Shown piece after piece: positions 15,265 to 26,498 of a stretch of 64,000 nt of DNA. The translations under genes were made by a program, and so were the position numbers. The DNA comes from Nocardia asteroides (GTDB lineage Bacteria > Actinomycetota > Actinomycetes > Mycobacteriales > Mycobacteriaceae), in NCBI RefSeq assembly GCF_021183625.1, contig NZ_CP089214.1:1550001-1614000 (forward strand). The letters run 5' to 3'. The notes beneath the pieces were generated by a model that saw nothing but the letters and a program-made list of their open reading frames with translations, was not told the DNA's origin and did not search any database. Within the stretch, counting starts at the first letter, position 1, and each line of letters opens with the position of its first letter.

Positions 15265-16739
15265 GAGGCAGCCTTTCCGAGTGCGGGTTCGAGGATGCTG
15301 GCGAGCATCATGCCGAGCGAGTACTTCACGAATTGGTAGTCGCTCGAGCGGGAAGTGCCGTCGTCCGGCACCGGGTCCGCGGCGAAGGCCGCCCCGCGCG
15401 TGATGGCCCGCAGAAGCTCGTGGAAGGACAGCGTGCGGGCCTGGTCGAGTAGTCCGTCGATGCGCCGGACGCCCCACGACTCCAATGCCCCCCGCGGTTC
15501 ACCTCGGCTCAGTAGCTCGACACCGCCGAGCAGCGCGTCGAAGTCCACTCGCGCCAGTTCGGCCGTGATCGGGCTGTTCCGATCGTCGCGCAGATCCCGC
15601 AGAGTCGCGGCCGCGCGGGTTGCGTCCGCGCCGAGCCACAGGTCGTATCCGCGGACCATCCGGTATTCGTAGCCCGGGTTCACCGTGGTGTCGAAGGCGG
15701 GCGAGGAATGCAGCAGATCCCAGCAGCGCTGATCCAACGGATTCGTCATCGCGACCCCGATCTGCGTCATCCTCGTCAATCCGTGCCCCAGTGCGGCCAG
15801 CACCGTCGGGTCGACACCGTCGCGCTCGGTCAGCGCGGCAATTCTGGCCGCGAGGCTCGGATGGGTCTCCGGAGCTCGGATGAACAGTGGCTCCGAGCCG
15901 ATCGTGATCGCCGAGAGAGCGACCGCAGCGCTGTGCGCAGCCAGCGTCGCGGCATCGCGCCCGCCCAACGCTCGAATCATCAGCTCCAGCCCGAACGCGT
16001 CGGCCTCGAATTCGACCCGGTGTGACTCGTCGCGGCTGCGCCGCCCTTCATGCGCGGTGTGCCCGAGAACGACGTGGCCGAGTTCGTGCGCGATGATGAA
16101 CATCAGGGCGAAGACCGCCGGGGAACCGTCGTCCGCCCGCACGCGATCGGTGAGCCGCACCGGGGAAGCCACCTGCGACGATGCGCCTTCGACACGTTGG
16201 CACAGGATGGTGTAGCGAATACTCGCGGCACCAGCCAGGATCGTATCGTCCACTTTCGGCAACCGATCCCGGTGAGCGGCGAACAACCGGCGGCCGAGGG
16301 AGATCAGCCGGAAGCGGCTGTGCGTCGCGGACCATGCCAGCAGCAGATCCTTCAGGAGTCCGAGCATGGACAGCTGCGCGTCCGATATCCGAATAACATG
16401 AGAGCCATCGGCTTTGCTCAGGGACACCGCCTCGACCGACGTCTGATCGACCATGATCGCCACGGTCCGCTCGGCCTCCACACGGGCCGAACCGTCCAGG
16501 TGCTCGGTCAGGTGGGCCAGAATCTCCCGCAGGATGGCGTCGAAGAAGCCCTGCGGCGAACCGTGTTCAGCGAAAACCGTCTCGGCGTGTGCGAGAACGT
16601 CTCGTCCGCGCGGATGCTTCTGCAAGCGATCCAGGGCGCGCCGCCGCTCCGAGAACAGATCTCGGCGCATCTTCTCGGCCATCGTTGCGCTGGAATCGTC
16701 CGGCTGATCGTGCACAACTCCCCTGACACCCGCGAACAT
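15261..16739 (-). CDS. M48-like zinc metallopeptidase domain protein, cytoplasmic
   Basis: This 492-residue protein contains the gluzincin motif HELGH at residues 218-222, preceded by hydrophobic ALMFIIA and followed 20 residues later by ExxAD in VEFEADAFG (Glu243, Asp247), the classic zinc ligands of M48 and related peptidases. Unlike HtpX or Ste24 it has no membrane helices and no signal peptide. It has a 200-residue N-terminal helical domain of unknown type and a 240-residue C-terminal domain. The ATG at 16739 is supported by a TACGGT -10-like box 10 nt upstream; MAEKMRRD at 16682 is an alternative. The downstream 113-residue gene is coupled. Substrate and role are unknown. Confidence 0.78.
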   Translation of the reverse strand: MFAGVRGVVHDQPDDSSATMAEKMRRDLFSERRRALDRLQKHPRGRDVLAHAETVFAEHGSPQGFFDAILREILAHLTEHLDGSARVEAERTVAIMVDQTSVEAVSLSKADGSHVIRISDAQLSMLGLLKDLLLAWSATHSRFRLISLGRRLFAAHRDRLPKVDDTILAGAASIRYTILCQRVEGASSQVASPVRLTDRVRADDGSPAVFALMFIIAHELGHVVLGHTAHEGRRSRDESHRVEFEADAFGLELMIRALGGRDAATLAAHSAAVALSAITIGSEPLFIRAPETHPSLAARIAALTERDGVDPTVLAALGHGLTRMTQIGVAMTNPLDQRCWDLLHSSPAFDTTVNPGYEYRMVRGYDLWLGADATRAAATLRDLRDDRNSPITAELARVDFDALLGGVELLSRGEPRGALESWGVRRIDGLLDQARTLSFHELLRAITRGAAFAADPVPDDGTSRSSDYQFVKYSLGMMLASILEPALGKAAS

Positions 16740-16802
16740 ATCTGCCCCGACCGTAGGCGCGGATCGAAGCGCCCGCCGTCGTCCGTTCGGCCGACAGGTG
16801 CG

Positions 16803-17360
16803 TCAGCCGCGTAACACCGCGCGCACGGCGGTGGCGGCGATGTCGCCGTCGGCGAGCCCGCTGCGCGGGATCAGGACGTGCGAGAGCACGATGCGGACGA
16901 TGATCTCGGCGGCCTGCTCCGGCGGCACCGCGAGCTCGGCGGCGTCCGGGCGGGCGCCGACGATCGGGGTGACGAAGGCGCTCACCGTCTCGACCAGGGT
17001 GCCTGCCGAATCCCCGTGCGCGATGGCGGCATCGAGCAGCCAGCGGGGTTCGTGGTCGCGGACCCGGCGGATCACCGGGTGGCCGCGCAGGTGGGTGAGG
17101 GCGAAGCGGACGGCGGCGTGCACGACGTCCGGGAGCGGAGCGAAGAGGTCGACCTCGCGGTAGCCGAGCGCGATCATCGCCGCGACCTCGGCGCGGGCGA
17201 CGGCGCCGATCATGCCGTTCTTGTCGCCGAACTCGCGGTACGCCGTCGCGCGGGAGACGCCCGCGCGCTGCGCGACGGCGGCGAGGGTGAGCGCGTCGAG
17301 ACCGATCTCGCCCATCATCTCCAGGGCGGTCCGCTCCAGGAGCTCGGCATTCCGGGTCAC
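16803..17360 (-). CDS. TetR/AcrR-family transcriptional regulator
   Basis: About 185 residues from GTG 17360 (VTRNAELLERTALEMM). The TetR helix-turn-helix is LDALTLAAVAQRAGVSRATAYREFGDKNGMI at residues about 21-51, followed by a helical ligand-binding domain ending in HVLIPRSGLADGDIAATAVRAVLRG. A longer frame to 17447 would run into the divergent gene and through the operator-like repeat, so the internal GTG is preferred. It is divergent from an FAD oxidoreductase, with a palindrome between them, the usual arrangement for a local repressor of the oxidoreductase (inference). Confidence 0.85.
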   Translation of the reverse strand: MTRNAELLERTALEMMGEIGLDALTLAAVAQRAGVSRATAYREFGDKNGMIGAVARAEVAAMIALGYREVDLFAPLPDVVHAAVRFALTHLRGHPVIRRVRDHEPRWLLDAAIAHGDSAGTLVETVSAFVTPIVGARPDAAELAVPPEQAAEIIVRIVLSHVLIPRSGLADGDIAATAVRAVLRG

Positions 17361-17390
17361 GCGGCCATTATGCCCGGGCCTTGCCACCCC

Positions 17391-17410
17391 ACCATATGAG
17401 ACTCTATGGT
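17391..17410. promoter_or_regulatory. Candidate TetR operator ACCATA-N8-TATGGT
   Basis: A 20 bp inverted repeat with perfect 6 bp arms and a GAGACTC core lies between the TetR gene (start 17360) and the FAD oxidoreductase (start 17446), where one dimer could block both promoters. Confidence 0.6.
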
Positions 17411-17445
17411 CGATCGGTCTCAGTTCGGCGATCCGGAGGTCCGGC

Positions 17446-18816
17446 ATGCACGCGATCGTGCTCGGTGCGGGAATGGGCGGGCTGCTGGCCGCGCGGGTGC
17501 TCTCCGAGCACTACGACCGGGTGACGGTGCTGGAGCGCGACCACCTGCCGGACGAGCCGCGGGCGCGGCGCGGCGTTCCGCAGGGCAGGCACGTGCACGG
17601 GCTGCTCCCGCGCGGCGCGGCGCTGCTGGAGGAGTTCTTCCCCGGGCTGCGCGCGGAGCTGGTGGCCGCGGGCGCGGTGGAGTGCGCGGCGCTGGAGCAG
17701 GTGCGGTTCGCGGTGGCGGGGCATCGGCTGGCCCGCACGGCGACCGGGCACGTGGCGCTGCAGGCGAGCAGGCCGCACCTGGAGCATCACGTGCGGGCGC
17801 GGGTGGCGGCGCTGCCGGGGGTGGCGATCAGGGACGGGGTCGCGGCGCTCGACCTCTCGCACGATCCGCGGCGCGGGCGGGTCACCGGGGTGCTGGTGCG
17901 GGACAGCGAAGGCGATCGCAGGCTGGACGCCGATCTGGTGGTGGCCTCCATGGGGCGCGGCAGCGCGGTGAACTCCTGGCTGGAGCGGTTCGGGTACGCG
18001 CCGCCCGCCGAGGAGGGCACGCCGATCGAGATCGTCTACACCAGCGCGTTCGCCCGGCTGCCTGCCGGGGCGCTGGCCGGGGAGCTGAGCATCACCGCCG
18101 GGGTGCGGACGGCGCCGCCGCGGGCGCTGGCGATCTTCGCGGTGGAGGGCGGGCGGCACATCGTGACGCTGATCGGGTTCGGCGGCGAGAAGCCGCCGGT
18201 CGACACCGCCGGGTTCGCCTCCTACGCGGCGCATTTCGCGCCGGAGGACGTCGTGGACGCGCTGGCCGGGGCCGAGTACCCCGATCCGTCGGCCTCGTTC
18301 CGGTACCGGGCGAACCTGCGCCGCCGGTACGAGCGGCTGCCGTCCTTCCCGGACGGGCTGCTGGTCACCGGCGACACGCTGTGCAGCTTCAGCCCGGTGT
18401 ACGGGCAGGGGATGACGGTGGCGGCGATCCAGATGGCGGTGTTGCGCACGGTGCTCGGCGGCGGCACCCGCGATCTGGCGCGCCGCTTCTACCGGGCGGT
18501 GCGGCCGGAGATCGACCACGCCTGGCAGCTCACGGTCGCGGCCGACGGGGCCATGCCGCACGTGACGCCGGAGGGGCCGGTGGCGCGGGCCGCGGTCGCG
18601 GCGCTGGATCCCATCCTGGTGGCGGCGGAGCGGGATCCGCGGGTCGCCGCGGCGCTCTTCCAGGTGATCGGGCTGGTCGAGCGGCCGTCCTCGCTGCTCA
18701 CGCCGGAGCTGCTCGCCCGGATCGGCGCCGCCAACGCCGGCGCCCTGCTGGAGTCGGCGCTGCGCACCGCGGGCGGCGGGATCACCCGCGCGCTCACCGC
18801 GCGGGCGCCGACCTGA
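17446..18816 (+). CDS. FAD-dependent oxidoreductase (UbiH/PHBH-like monooxygenase)
   Basis: This 456-residue flavoprotein has the N-terminal dinucleotide motif VLGAGMGGLLAARVL (residues 4-18) ending in ERD. It also has the block RRGVPQGRHVHGLLPRGAALL typical of actinobacterial 2-polyprenyl-6-methoxyphenol-hydroxylase-like enzymes, and the second FAD motif GDTLCSFSPVYGQGMTVAA near residue 310. ATG 17446 has CCGGAGGT upstream. Substrate is unknown; the divergent TetR suggests induction by a small hydrophobic or aromatic molecule. The GD and GQGM motifs are intact, so the enzyme should bind FAD. Confidence 0.88.
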   Translation: MHAIVLGAGMGGLLAARVLSEHYDRVTVLERDHLPDEPRARRGVPQGRHVHGLLPRGAALLEEFFPGLRAELVAAGAVECAALEQVRFAVAGHRLARTATGHVALQASRPHLEHHVRARVAALPGVAIRDGVAALDLSHDPRRGRVTGVLVRDSEGDRRLDADLVVASMGRGSAVNSWLERFGYAPPAEEGTPIEIVYTSAFARLPAGALAGELSITAGVRTAPPRALAIFAVEGGRHIVTLIGFGGEKPPVDTAGFASYAAHFAPEDVVDALAGAEYPDPSASFRYRANLRRRYERLPSFPDGLLVTGDTLCSFSPVYGQGMTVAAIQMAVLRTVLGGGTRDLARRFYRAVRPEIDHAWQLTVAADGAMPHVTPEGPVARAAVAALDPILVAAERDPRVAAALFQVIGLVERPSSLLTPELLARIGAANAGALLESALRTAGGGITRALTARAPT

Positions 18817-18870
18817 CCGCGGGCGCGCGGCCCGACCGCAGGCGCGCGGCCCGACCACGGGCGACCGCCC
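18815..18870 (+). repeat. Short tandem repeat, unit about 19 bp
   Basis: Three adjacent copies of GACCGCGGGCGCGCGGCCC (19, 19 and 18 bp, increasingly diverged), with a fourth partial copy after, begin at the stop codon of the FAD oxidoreductase. The repeat fills most of the 112 bp convergent spacer before the GNAT gene. Confidence 0.6.
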
Positions 18871-18928
18871 GACCGCTGGCGACGGTCGAGACGGCGCCAC
18901 CTACCCGCCCGCCGAAGCTGCGCGGACG

Positions 18929-19465
18929 TCAGATGGCCTGGAGGTACCAGTCCACCCGATCGTCCCCGTCGGTGGCGCTGTGGCTGTAGCGGAACCGGGC
19001 CCGGCGCGCGACCGCGACCGAGGAGGTGTGCTCCGGGTCCACCCGGATCACCGCCTCCTCGACGGTGCCGAGCGCGGCCAGGTACCGGCAGCCGAGGATG
19101 ACGGCCCGGGTGGCGAGGCCGCGCCCGCGGCGCTCGGGGTACACGCCGTACTCGATACTGGCCTGCCCCTTGTCCAGGTAGGGCCGCGCGAGCCGGATGT
19201 CGAGCAGCCCGATGAGCTCGGCCGTGGGGAACTCGGTGACGGCGAAGAGCCGGGCCGGGCCGTCGGTCTCCCAGGCCACGGCGCTGTCGGCGAAGCGCTC
19301 GGTCGCCGGCCCCTCGGCGCCGAGGTCCGGCCAGAGCCGGATCAGCGCGGAGTCCGCTCCGGCGAGGTGGGCCGGGACGTCGGCCACCGCGATCGGACGC
19401 AGGGCGATCACACCATCGGAAACCAGCACGGAACCATGATCGGCAGCGGAGCGACGTTCAAGCAA
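18929..19465 (-). CDS. GNAT-family N-acetyltransferase
   Basis: This 178-residue protein has the GNAT acetyl-CoA pyrophosphate loop in YPERRGRGLATRAVILGCRYL (residues about 107-127, R-R-G-R-G-L-A), preceded by the beta4 strand ASIEYGVYP and followed by VIRVDPEHTSSVAVARRARF, as in RimJ/RimL-like acetyltransferases. It starts at TTG 19465 with a strong GGAAGGGGGG upstream. The acceptor substrate is unknown. It sits between two unrelated genes, and the gene upstream on the same strand ends 27 bp before it. Confidence 0.85.
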   Translation of the reverse strand: MLERRSAADHGSVLVSDGVIALRPIAVADVPAHLAGADSALIRLWPDLGAEGPATERFADSAVAWETDGPARLFAVTEFPTAELIGLLDIRLARPYLDKGQASIEYGVYPERRGRGLATRAVILGCRYLAALGTVEEAVIRVDPEHTSSVAVARRARFRYSHSATDGDDRVDWYLQAI

Positions 19466-19492
19466 ACCGACCCCCCTTCCGGGCGGGTCGGG

Positions 19493-19933
19493 TCAGAGCG
19501 CGTTGCGGGTGCAGGCGGAGGTGGTGAGCACCGCCGGGCGCGGTGTCGAGCTGCCGAGATCGGGGAAGGGCGGGGCGGTTTCGCCGAGCCCGGCGATGGC
19601 GGCGGACTCCGCCTCGGGCCGGGAGGGCGCCGCGGCCCAGCCGAACCGCCCGTCCGCGCCGCGCGCGACAGCGGCGCAGCCGTCGGCGTACTGCAGCACG
19701 ATCCGGCAGTCGTAGACGCCGCAGTCCTTGATCGCCTCGGCGTCGGCGGCGACCCAGCTCCGGTGGTCGGTGGTGATGGCGACCACCCCGGTGGACTCGG
19801 AGAGCGAGATCGTGCCGTAGTAGAGCCCCTTCGGCGGTACCGCGGCGACCGGGGCGGAGACCCCGGCGCCGAGCAGCGCCGCCGTCGTGGCGACGACTCC
19901 GGCGACCGACCGGGACAGCTGCGGCAGGGACAC
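19493..19933 (-). CDS. Secreted DUF4189-like protein
   Basis: This 146-residue exported protein has a Sec signal peptide (residues 1-31, ending VSAPVAA). The compact mature domain shows LYYGTISLSESTGVVAITTDHRSWVAADAEAIKDCG and VLQYADGCAAVARG, the strand/cysteine pattern of DUF4189, and at least four cysteines that could form disulphides. The GTG start at 19933 has GGAGG eight nt upstream. Function is unknown; related mycobacterial proteins are small secreted antigens. A GCCCCTC/GAGGGGC hairpin (19953-19972) lies in its 5' region. Confidence 0.75.
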   Translation of the reverse strand: MSLPQLSRSVAGVVATTAALLGAGVSAPVAAVPPKGLYYGTISLSESTGVVAITTDHRSWVAADAEAIKDCGVYDCRIVLQYADGCAAVARGADGRFGWAAAPSRPEAESAAIAGLGETAPPFPDLGSSTPRPAVLTTSACTRNAL

Positions 19934-19970
19934 GGGACGAACCTCCAGCTCAGCCCCTCACCGACGAGGG

Positions 19971-19997
19971 GCACCGCGAGAATCATCCTCGCGGTGC
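19971..19997 (-). terminator. suf operon terminator hairpin
   Basis: A perfect 10 bp inverted repeat GCACCGCGAG-N7-CTCGCGGTGC lies 46 nt beyond the last suf gene on the minus strand and before the DUF4189 gene. A second hairpin (19953-19972) abuts it. Confidence 0.7.
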
Positions 19998-20043
19998 TCC
20001 CGGTTGTCCAGCGGCGGAATTTCCTGCCGCACAGAACCTTCGG

Positions 20044-20409
20044 TCAGACGGTGAAGCCGAGCGCGCGCAGCTGCTCGCGGCCGTCGTCGGTGATCTTGTC
20101 CGGCCCCCACGGCGGAATCCAGACCCAGTTGATCTTCAGATCCTCGACCAGCCCGCTGCGCACGAGCGCGTTGCGCGCCTGGTCCTCGATCACGTCGGTG
20201 AGCGGGCAGGCGGCGGAGGTCAGCGTCATGTCCAGCACGGCGACGTCCTCCTCCACCGTGAAGCCGTAGACCAGCCCGAGGTCGACGACATTGATGCCGA
20301 GTTCGGGGTCGACGACGTCGCGCATCGCCTCCTCGAGGTCCTCCAGCAGCTTGGCGTCCTCGGCCGAGAGCTCGGCCTCCGGCGCGGTGGTCTCGGGTGT
20401 CTCCGTCAT
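20044..20409 (-). CDS. sufT: SufT-like Fe-S assembly protein (DUF59/MIP18 family)
   Basis: This 121-residue protein has a DUF59 core: LEEAMRDVVDPELGINVVDLGLVYG (residues about 26-50) with the DPELG motif and MTLTSAACPLTDVIEDQ containing the conserved cysteine. It acts in Fe-S cluster maturation or delivery. It is the last gene of the suf operon and starts inside the sufU stop (ATGA, 4 bp overlap), as in mycobacteria. ATG 20409 is chosen for the overlap; the longer frame has no basis. Confidence 0.92.
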   Translation of the reverse strand: MTETPETTAPEAELSAEDAKLLEDLEEAMRDVVDPELGINVVDLGLVYGFTVEEDVAVLDMTLTSAACPLTDVIEDQARNALVRSGLVEDLKINWVWIPPWGPDKITDDGREQLRALGFTV

Positions 20410-20867
20410 GGCCCGCTTCCCTTCGATCGCTGATCCTCGATGCGCACCACCGCGTCCTTGAACGCCATCCAGCCCAGCAGTGCGCACTTGACCCGGGCGG
20501 GGTACTTGGCGACCCCGGCGAAGGCGATGCCGTCGCCGATCACGTCCTCGTCGCCCTCGACGGTGCCACGGCTGGAGATCATCTCGCTGAACGAGTCGAC
20601 CACCTTCATCGCCTGCTGCACCGGCAGCCCGATCACCTGGTCGGTGAGGACCGAGGTGCTGGCCTGGCTGATCGAGCAGCCCTGGCCGTCGTAGGAGACG
20701 TCGGCGATCTCGCCCGCGTCGTCGATGGCGACCCGGAGCGTCACCTCGTCACCGCAGGTCGGGTTGACGTGGTGCACCTCGGCGCCGTACGGCTCGCGCA
20801 GCCCGCGGTGGTGCGGGTGCTTGTAGTGGTCCAGGATCACTTCCTGGTACATCTGCTCCATGCGCAT
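20406..20867 (-). CDS. sufU: SufU Fe-S scaffold / sulfur-transfer protein
   Basis: This 153-residue IscU-like protein has the three conserved cysteines in NPTCGDEV (about 38), DGQGCSIS (about 63) and VKCALLGW (about 126). The roughly 20-residue insertion between Cys2 and Cys3 distinguishes SufU from IscU. In Gram-positive bacteria it is a zinc-dependent acceptor of persulfide from SufS. It lies 3 nt after sufS and overlaps sufT by 4 bp. Confidence 0.95.
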   Translation of the reverse strand: MRMEQMYQEVILDHYKHPHHRGLREPYGAEVHHVNPTCGDEVTLRVAIDDAGEIADVSYDGQGCSISQASTSVLTDQVIGLPVQQAMKVVDSFSEMISSRGTVEGDEDVIGDGIAFAGVAKYPARVKCALLGWMAFKDAVVRIEDQRSKGSGP

Positions 20868-20870
20868 GAT

Positions 20871-22899
<2,029 letters not shown>

Positions 22900-22930
22900 C
22901 GAATGTCCTTCGGGGCTGTGGATTCGGGTG

Positions 22931-24109
22931 TCAGGCGCCGATGGCGGCGAGCTCGGCCTCGATGGCCGCCTCCAGCCGCTCCCGCACCTCGGGGACCGCG
23001 ATCTTCTGGATGATCTCGTGGAAGAAGCCGCGGACCACCAGGCGGCGGGCGACATCCTCCGGGATGCCGCGGGCGCGCAGGTAGAAGAGCTGCTCGTCGT
23101 CGAAGCGGCCGGTGGCCGAGGCATGCCCGGCGCCGACGATCTCGCCGGTCTCGATCTCCAGGTTCGGCACCGAGTCGGCGCGCGCGCCGTCGGTGAGCAC
23201 CAGGTTGCGGTTCAGCTCGAAGGTGTCGGTGCCCTCGGCCGCGGCGCGGATGAGCACGTCGCCGACCCACACGGTGCGGGCATCGCCCTTCGGCGAGTCC
23301 GGATCACCCTGCAGCGCACCCTTGTACATCACGTTCGACTTGCAGTTCGGCACCGAGTGATCGATGAGCAGCCGCTGCTCGAAGTGCTGGCCCGCGTCGG
23401 CGAAGTACAGCCCGAGCAGCTCGGCGTCGCCCCCGGGGCCCGCGTAGCGCACGGTGCCGGTGAGCCGCACCAGCTCGCCGCCGAGGGTGACGGCGGTGTG
23501 CCGGAGCGTGGCGTCCCGGCCGAGCAGCGCGTGGTGCGCGGTGACGTGCACGGCGTCGTCGGCCCAGTCCTGCACCGCGACCACGGTGAGCCGGGCGCTG
23601 TCGCCGAGCACGAATTCCACGTTCTCCGCGTAGGTTCCGCTGCCGCGCAGGTCGATGACGACGGTGACGGCGGCGAAGTTGCCGAGCCGCACCTGGAGGT
23701 GGCCGTACGCGGTACGGCCCGCACCGGGGCCGGTGATCGTCACGGTGACGGGGTCGGCGACCTCGACCTCCGCGCCGACCGAGACCACGGTGGCCTGCTC
23801 GAAGCCCGAGTACGCCTGCGCGGCGACGCGATCGGCGGGAGTGCCCGCCGCGCCGAGGCGGGCGTCGTCGCGGCCGACGGTCTCGATGGTGACGCCGTCG
23901 ACCGGGGTCACCTCGACCGTCGCGCTGCCGTCCCTGGTCGCGGTGCCGTCGTGCAGCCCGCGCAACCGGCGCACCGGGGTGAACCGCCACGCCTCGTCGC
24001 GCCCGGAGGGCACCTCGAACGCGTTGACATCGAACGAGGTGAAGACCTCGCCCTTGTTGATCGCGGGTACCCGCGCCTCGGCCGCCGCGGCCACGTTATC
24101 GACAGCCAT
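22931..24109 (-). CDS. sufD: Fe-S assembly protein SufD
   Basis: This 392-residue protein partners SufB/SufC. It shows the beta-helix core ending in the family motif [39 protein letters not shown] and the C-terminal GFFHEII segment. The conserved His is in GAGHAS, the counterpart of the residue implicated in cluster formation. The start overlaps the sufB stop by one base (TGATG), implying coupled synthesis. Hydrophobic acyl-carrier-like features are absent, so no alternative function is suggested. Confidence 0.95.
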   Translation of the reverse strand: MAVDNVAAAAEARVPAINKGEVFTSFDVNAFEVPSGRDEAWRFTPVRRLRGLHDGTATRDGSATVEVTPVDGVTIETVGRDDARLGAAGTPADRVAAQAYSGFEQATVVSVGAEVEVADPVTVTITGPGAGRTAYGHLQVRLGNFAAVTVVIDLRGSGTYAENVEFVLGDSARLTVVAVQDWADDAVHVTAHHALLGRDATLRHTAVTLGGELVRLTGTVRYAGPGGDAELLGLYFADAGQHFEQRLLIDHSVPNCKSNVMYKGALQGDPDSPKGDARTVWVGDVLIRAAAEGTDTFELNRNLVLTDGARADSVPNLEIETGEIVGAGHASATGRFDDEQLFYLRARGIPEDVARRLVVRGFFHEIIQKIAVPEVRERLEAAIEAELAAIGA

Positions 24110-25545
24110 CAGCCGACCGCCCCTTCCATCTGCAGCTCGATCAGCCGGTTCAGCTCCAGCGCGTACTCCATGGGGAGCTCCCTGGCGATCGGCTCGACGA
24201 AGCCGCGCACCACCATCGCCATCGCCTCGTCCTCGGTGAGGCCGCGGCTCATCAGGTAGAACAGCTGGTCGTCGGAGACCTTGGAGACGGTCGCCTCGTG
24301 GCCCATGGTGACGTCGTCCTCGCGGATGTCGACGTAGGGGTAGGTGTCCGAGCGGCTCACCGTGTCGACGAGCAGCGCGTCGCACTTCACCGTGGACTTC
24401 GAGCCGTAGGCGCCCTTGTTCACCTGGACCAAGCCGCGGTACGAGGCCCGCCCGCCGCCGCGCGCCACCGACTTCGAGATGATGTTCGACGAGGTGTGCG
24501 GCGCCAGGTGCAGCATCTTCGCGCCGGTGTCCTGGTGCTGGCCCTCGCCGGCGAAGGCGATGGAGAGCACCTCGCCCCTGGCGTGCTCGCCGGTCATCCA
24601 GACCGCCGGGTACTTCATGGTGACCTTCGAACCGATATTGCCGTCGACCCACTCCATGGTCGCGCCCGCCTCCGCCTTGGCCCGCTTGGTGACCAGGTTG
24701 TAGACGTTGTTCGACCAGTTCTGGATGGTGGTGTAGCGGCAGCGGCCGCCCTTCTTCACCACGATCTCGACCACCGCGGAGTGCAGCGAGTCGGACTTGT
24801 AGATCGGCGCGGTGCAGCCCTCGACGTAGTGCACGTAGGCGCCCTCGTCGACGATGATCAGGGTGCGCTCGAACTGCCCCATGTTCTCGGTGTTGATCCG
24901 GAAGTAGGCCTGCAGCGGGATGTCCACCTGCACGCCGGGCGGCACGTAGATGAAGGAGCCGCCGGACCACACCGCGGTGTTCAGCGCGGAGAACTTGTTG
25001 TCGCCCGCCGGGATGACCGAGCCGAAGTACTCCTGGAAGATCTCCGGGTGCTCGCGCAGGCCGCTGTCGGTGTCGAGGAAGATGACGCCCTGCTGCTCCA
25101 GGTCCTCGCGGATCTGGTGGTAGACCACCTCGGACTCGTACTGCGCGGCGACGCCGGAGACGAGCCGCTGCTTCTCCGCCTCCGGGATGCCGAGCCGGTC
25201 GTAGGTGTTCTTGATGTCCTCCGGCAGGTCCTCCCAGGAGGCGGCCTGCTTCTCGGTGGAGCGCACGAAGTACTTGATGTTGTCGAAGTCGATGCCGTCG
25301 AGGTTGGAGCCCCAGTTCGGCATGGGCTTGCGGTCGAAGATGCGCAGCGCCTTGAGGCGCACGTCGAGCATCCACTCCGGCTCGCTCTTCTTGTCCGAGA
25401 TGTCGCGTACGACGGCCTCGGACAGGCCGCGCTGCGCGGCAGCGCCCGCCGCGTCCGAATCGGACCAGCCGTAGCCGTAGGTCCCCAGGGACGCAATGGT
25501 CTCTTCCTGGGATAGCGGCTGAACCGGATCGGTGGTCGTCGTCAT
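24109..25545 (-). CDS. sufB: Fe-S assembly protein SufB
   Basis: This 478-residue scaffold subunit has the canonical block [20 protein letters not shown] with the cysteine that accepts sulfur, then [45 protein letters not shown] and [22 protein letters not shown]. It is intact and uninterrupted; mycobacterial orthologues often carry an intein in SufB, and none is present here. It overlaps sufR by 4 bp (ATGA), so it should be repressed together with it. Confidence 0.97.
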   Translation of the reverse strand: MTTTTDPVQPLSQEETIASLGTYGYGWSDSDAAGAAAQRGLSEAVVRDISDKKSEPEWMLDVRLKALRIFDRKPMPNWGSNLDGIDFDNIKYFVRSTEKQAASWEDLPEDIKNTYDRLGIPEAEKQRLVSGVAAQYESEVVYHQIREDLEQQGVIFLDTDSGLREHPEIFQEYFGSVIPAGDNKFSALNTAVWSGGSFIYVPPGVQVDIPLQAYFRINTENMGQFERTLIIVDEGAYVHYVEGCTAPIYKSDSLHSAVVEIVVKKGGRCRYTTIQNWSNNVYNLVTKRAKAEAGATMEWVDGNIGSKVTMKYPAVWMTGEHARGEVLSIAFAGEGQHQDTGAKMLHLAPHTSSNIISKSVARGGGRASYRGLVQVNKGAYGSKSTVKCDALLVDTVSRSDTYPYVDIREDDVTMGHEATVSKVSDDQLFYLMSRGLTEDEAMAMVVRGFVEPIARELPMEYALELNRLIELQMEGAVG

Positions 25546-26330
25546 TCGGCACTCCTTCCGGAGTTCTCGGTAGTGACCGCCGCGGGCTGTGCAGCGGTGG
25601 CTTTCGGTGCGCGTACGAAGAGCGGGACGTGCGTGGTGCAGGCGCAGTCGCCGTTGGCGATGGTCGCCAGACGCTGCACGTGGGTGCCGAGCAGCTCACG
25701 GAAGGCCGTCAGCTCGGCCTCGCACAGCTCGGGGAACTCCTCGGCGACGTGCGCGACCGGGCAGTGGTGCTGACAGATCTGAACACCGGCGCCGACCTTC
25801 CTTGTCGTCGCCGCGAAACCGGCGCCCGCGAAGGCGCCCGCGATCTCGTCGGCCTTCTCCGCGATCTCACCGGCATCGCGCCGGTCGTCGGGGGCCAGCG
25901 GCTCGACCTCGCCGACGATGGCCTCGACCCGATCGCGCGCGAAATCCTGGATGGCCTGCTGGCCGCCGAGCGTACGCAGCCTGCGCATGGCGGCCCCGGC
26001 CAGGTCGTCGTAGGCGTGCCCCATCCGGCCGCGGCCTGCGGCGGTGAGCTGGAACTGCTTGGCCGGGCGGCCGCGGCCGCGCTGCTGCCAGGGCGCCGAG
26101 CGGCCTGCCCTGGCCTGACCGGACTCGATCAGCGCGTCCAGGTGCCTGCGCACGCCCGCGGGGGTGAGGCCGAGCCTGCTGCCGACGGCGGTGGCCGTGA
26201 TCGGCCCCTCCTCCAGCAGCAGCTGCACGATGGCGGCCCTGGTCTGCCCCTCGACCGGGACAGCGGCGGGCGCGGCGCCGGCCGGGCGGCCGGTTCCGTC
26301 GTCCTCGTTCCGCAAATCCACGGTTTTCAC
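25542..26330 (-). CDS. sufR: SufR, Fe-S-sensing repressor of the suf operon
   Basis: This 262-residue DeoR/ArsR-like winged-helix regulator has its HTH at residues about 43-72 ([29 protein letters not shown]). A C-terminal cysteine set, C186-x3-C190, C203 and C229 (with C231), matches the spacing expected for [4Fe-4S] binding in the mycobacterial orthologue Rv1460. It is the first gene of the operon and starts with GTG 26330; that codon lies inside the candidate operator, so the mRNA is probably leaderless. When the cluster is intact the protein should repress sufR-B-D-C-S-U-T; loss of cluster derepresses. The GTG start is the only one compatible with the operator position unless a downstream codon is used. 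Confidence 0.93.
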   Translation of the reverse strand: MKTVDLRNEDDGTGRPAGAAPAAVPVEGQTRAAIVQLLLEEGPITATAVGSRLGLTPAGVRRHLDALIESGQARAGRSAPWQQRGRGRPAKQFQLTAAGRGRMGHAYDDLAGAAMRRLRTLGGQQAIQDFARDRVEAIVGEVEPLAPDDRRDAGEIAEKADEIAGAFAGAGFAATTRKVGAGVQICQHHCPVAHVAEEFPELCEAELTAFRELLGTHVQRLATIANGDCACTTHVPLFVRAPKATAAQPAAVTTENSGRSAE

Positions 26331-26341
26331 AACACAAGTGT
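26327..26341 (-). promoter_or_regulatory. SufR operator ACACT-N5-TGTGA
   Basis: The minus strand reads ACACT-TGTGT-TGTGA, identical to the inverted repeat form reported for M. tuberculosis SufR (ACACT-N5-TGTGA, from memory). It overlaps the sufR GTG codon and the presumed transcription start. Confidence 0.8.
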
Positions 26342-26498
26342 GGCGGAATTACTTCCCGAAATCTAATAAGGGTGCCCTGAGCTGCCGCATCGCCGCTTCG
26401 AGCGGAGCTGCCGTTAGGGTGGGGATTCGCCCGATTCGCCCGCTTTTCGAGCTCCGAGATGCGACGAACGCCACATCACCAAAATATTTCGCGGTCCG

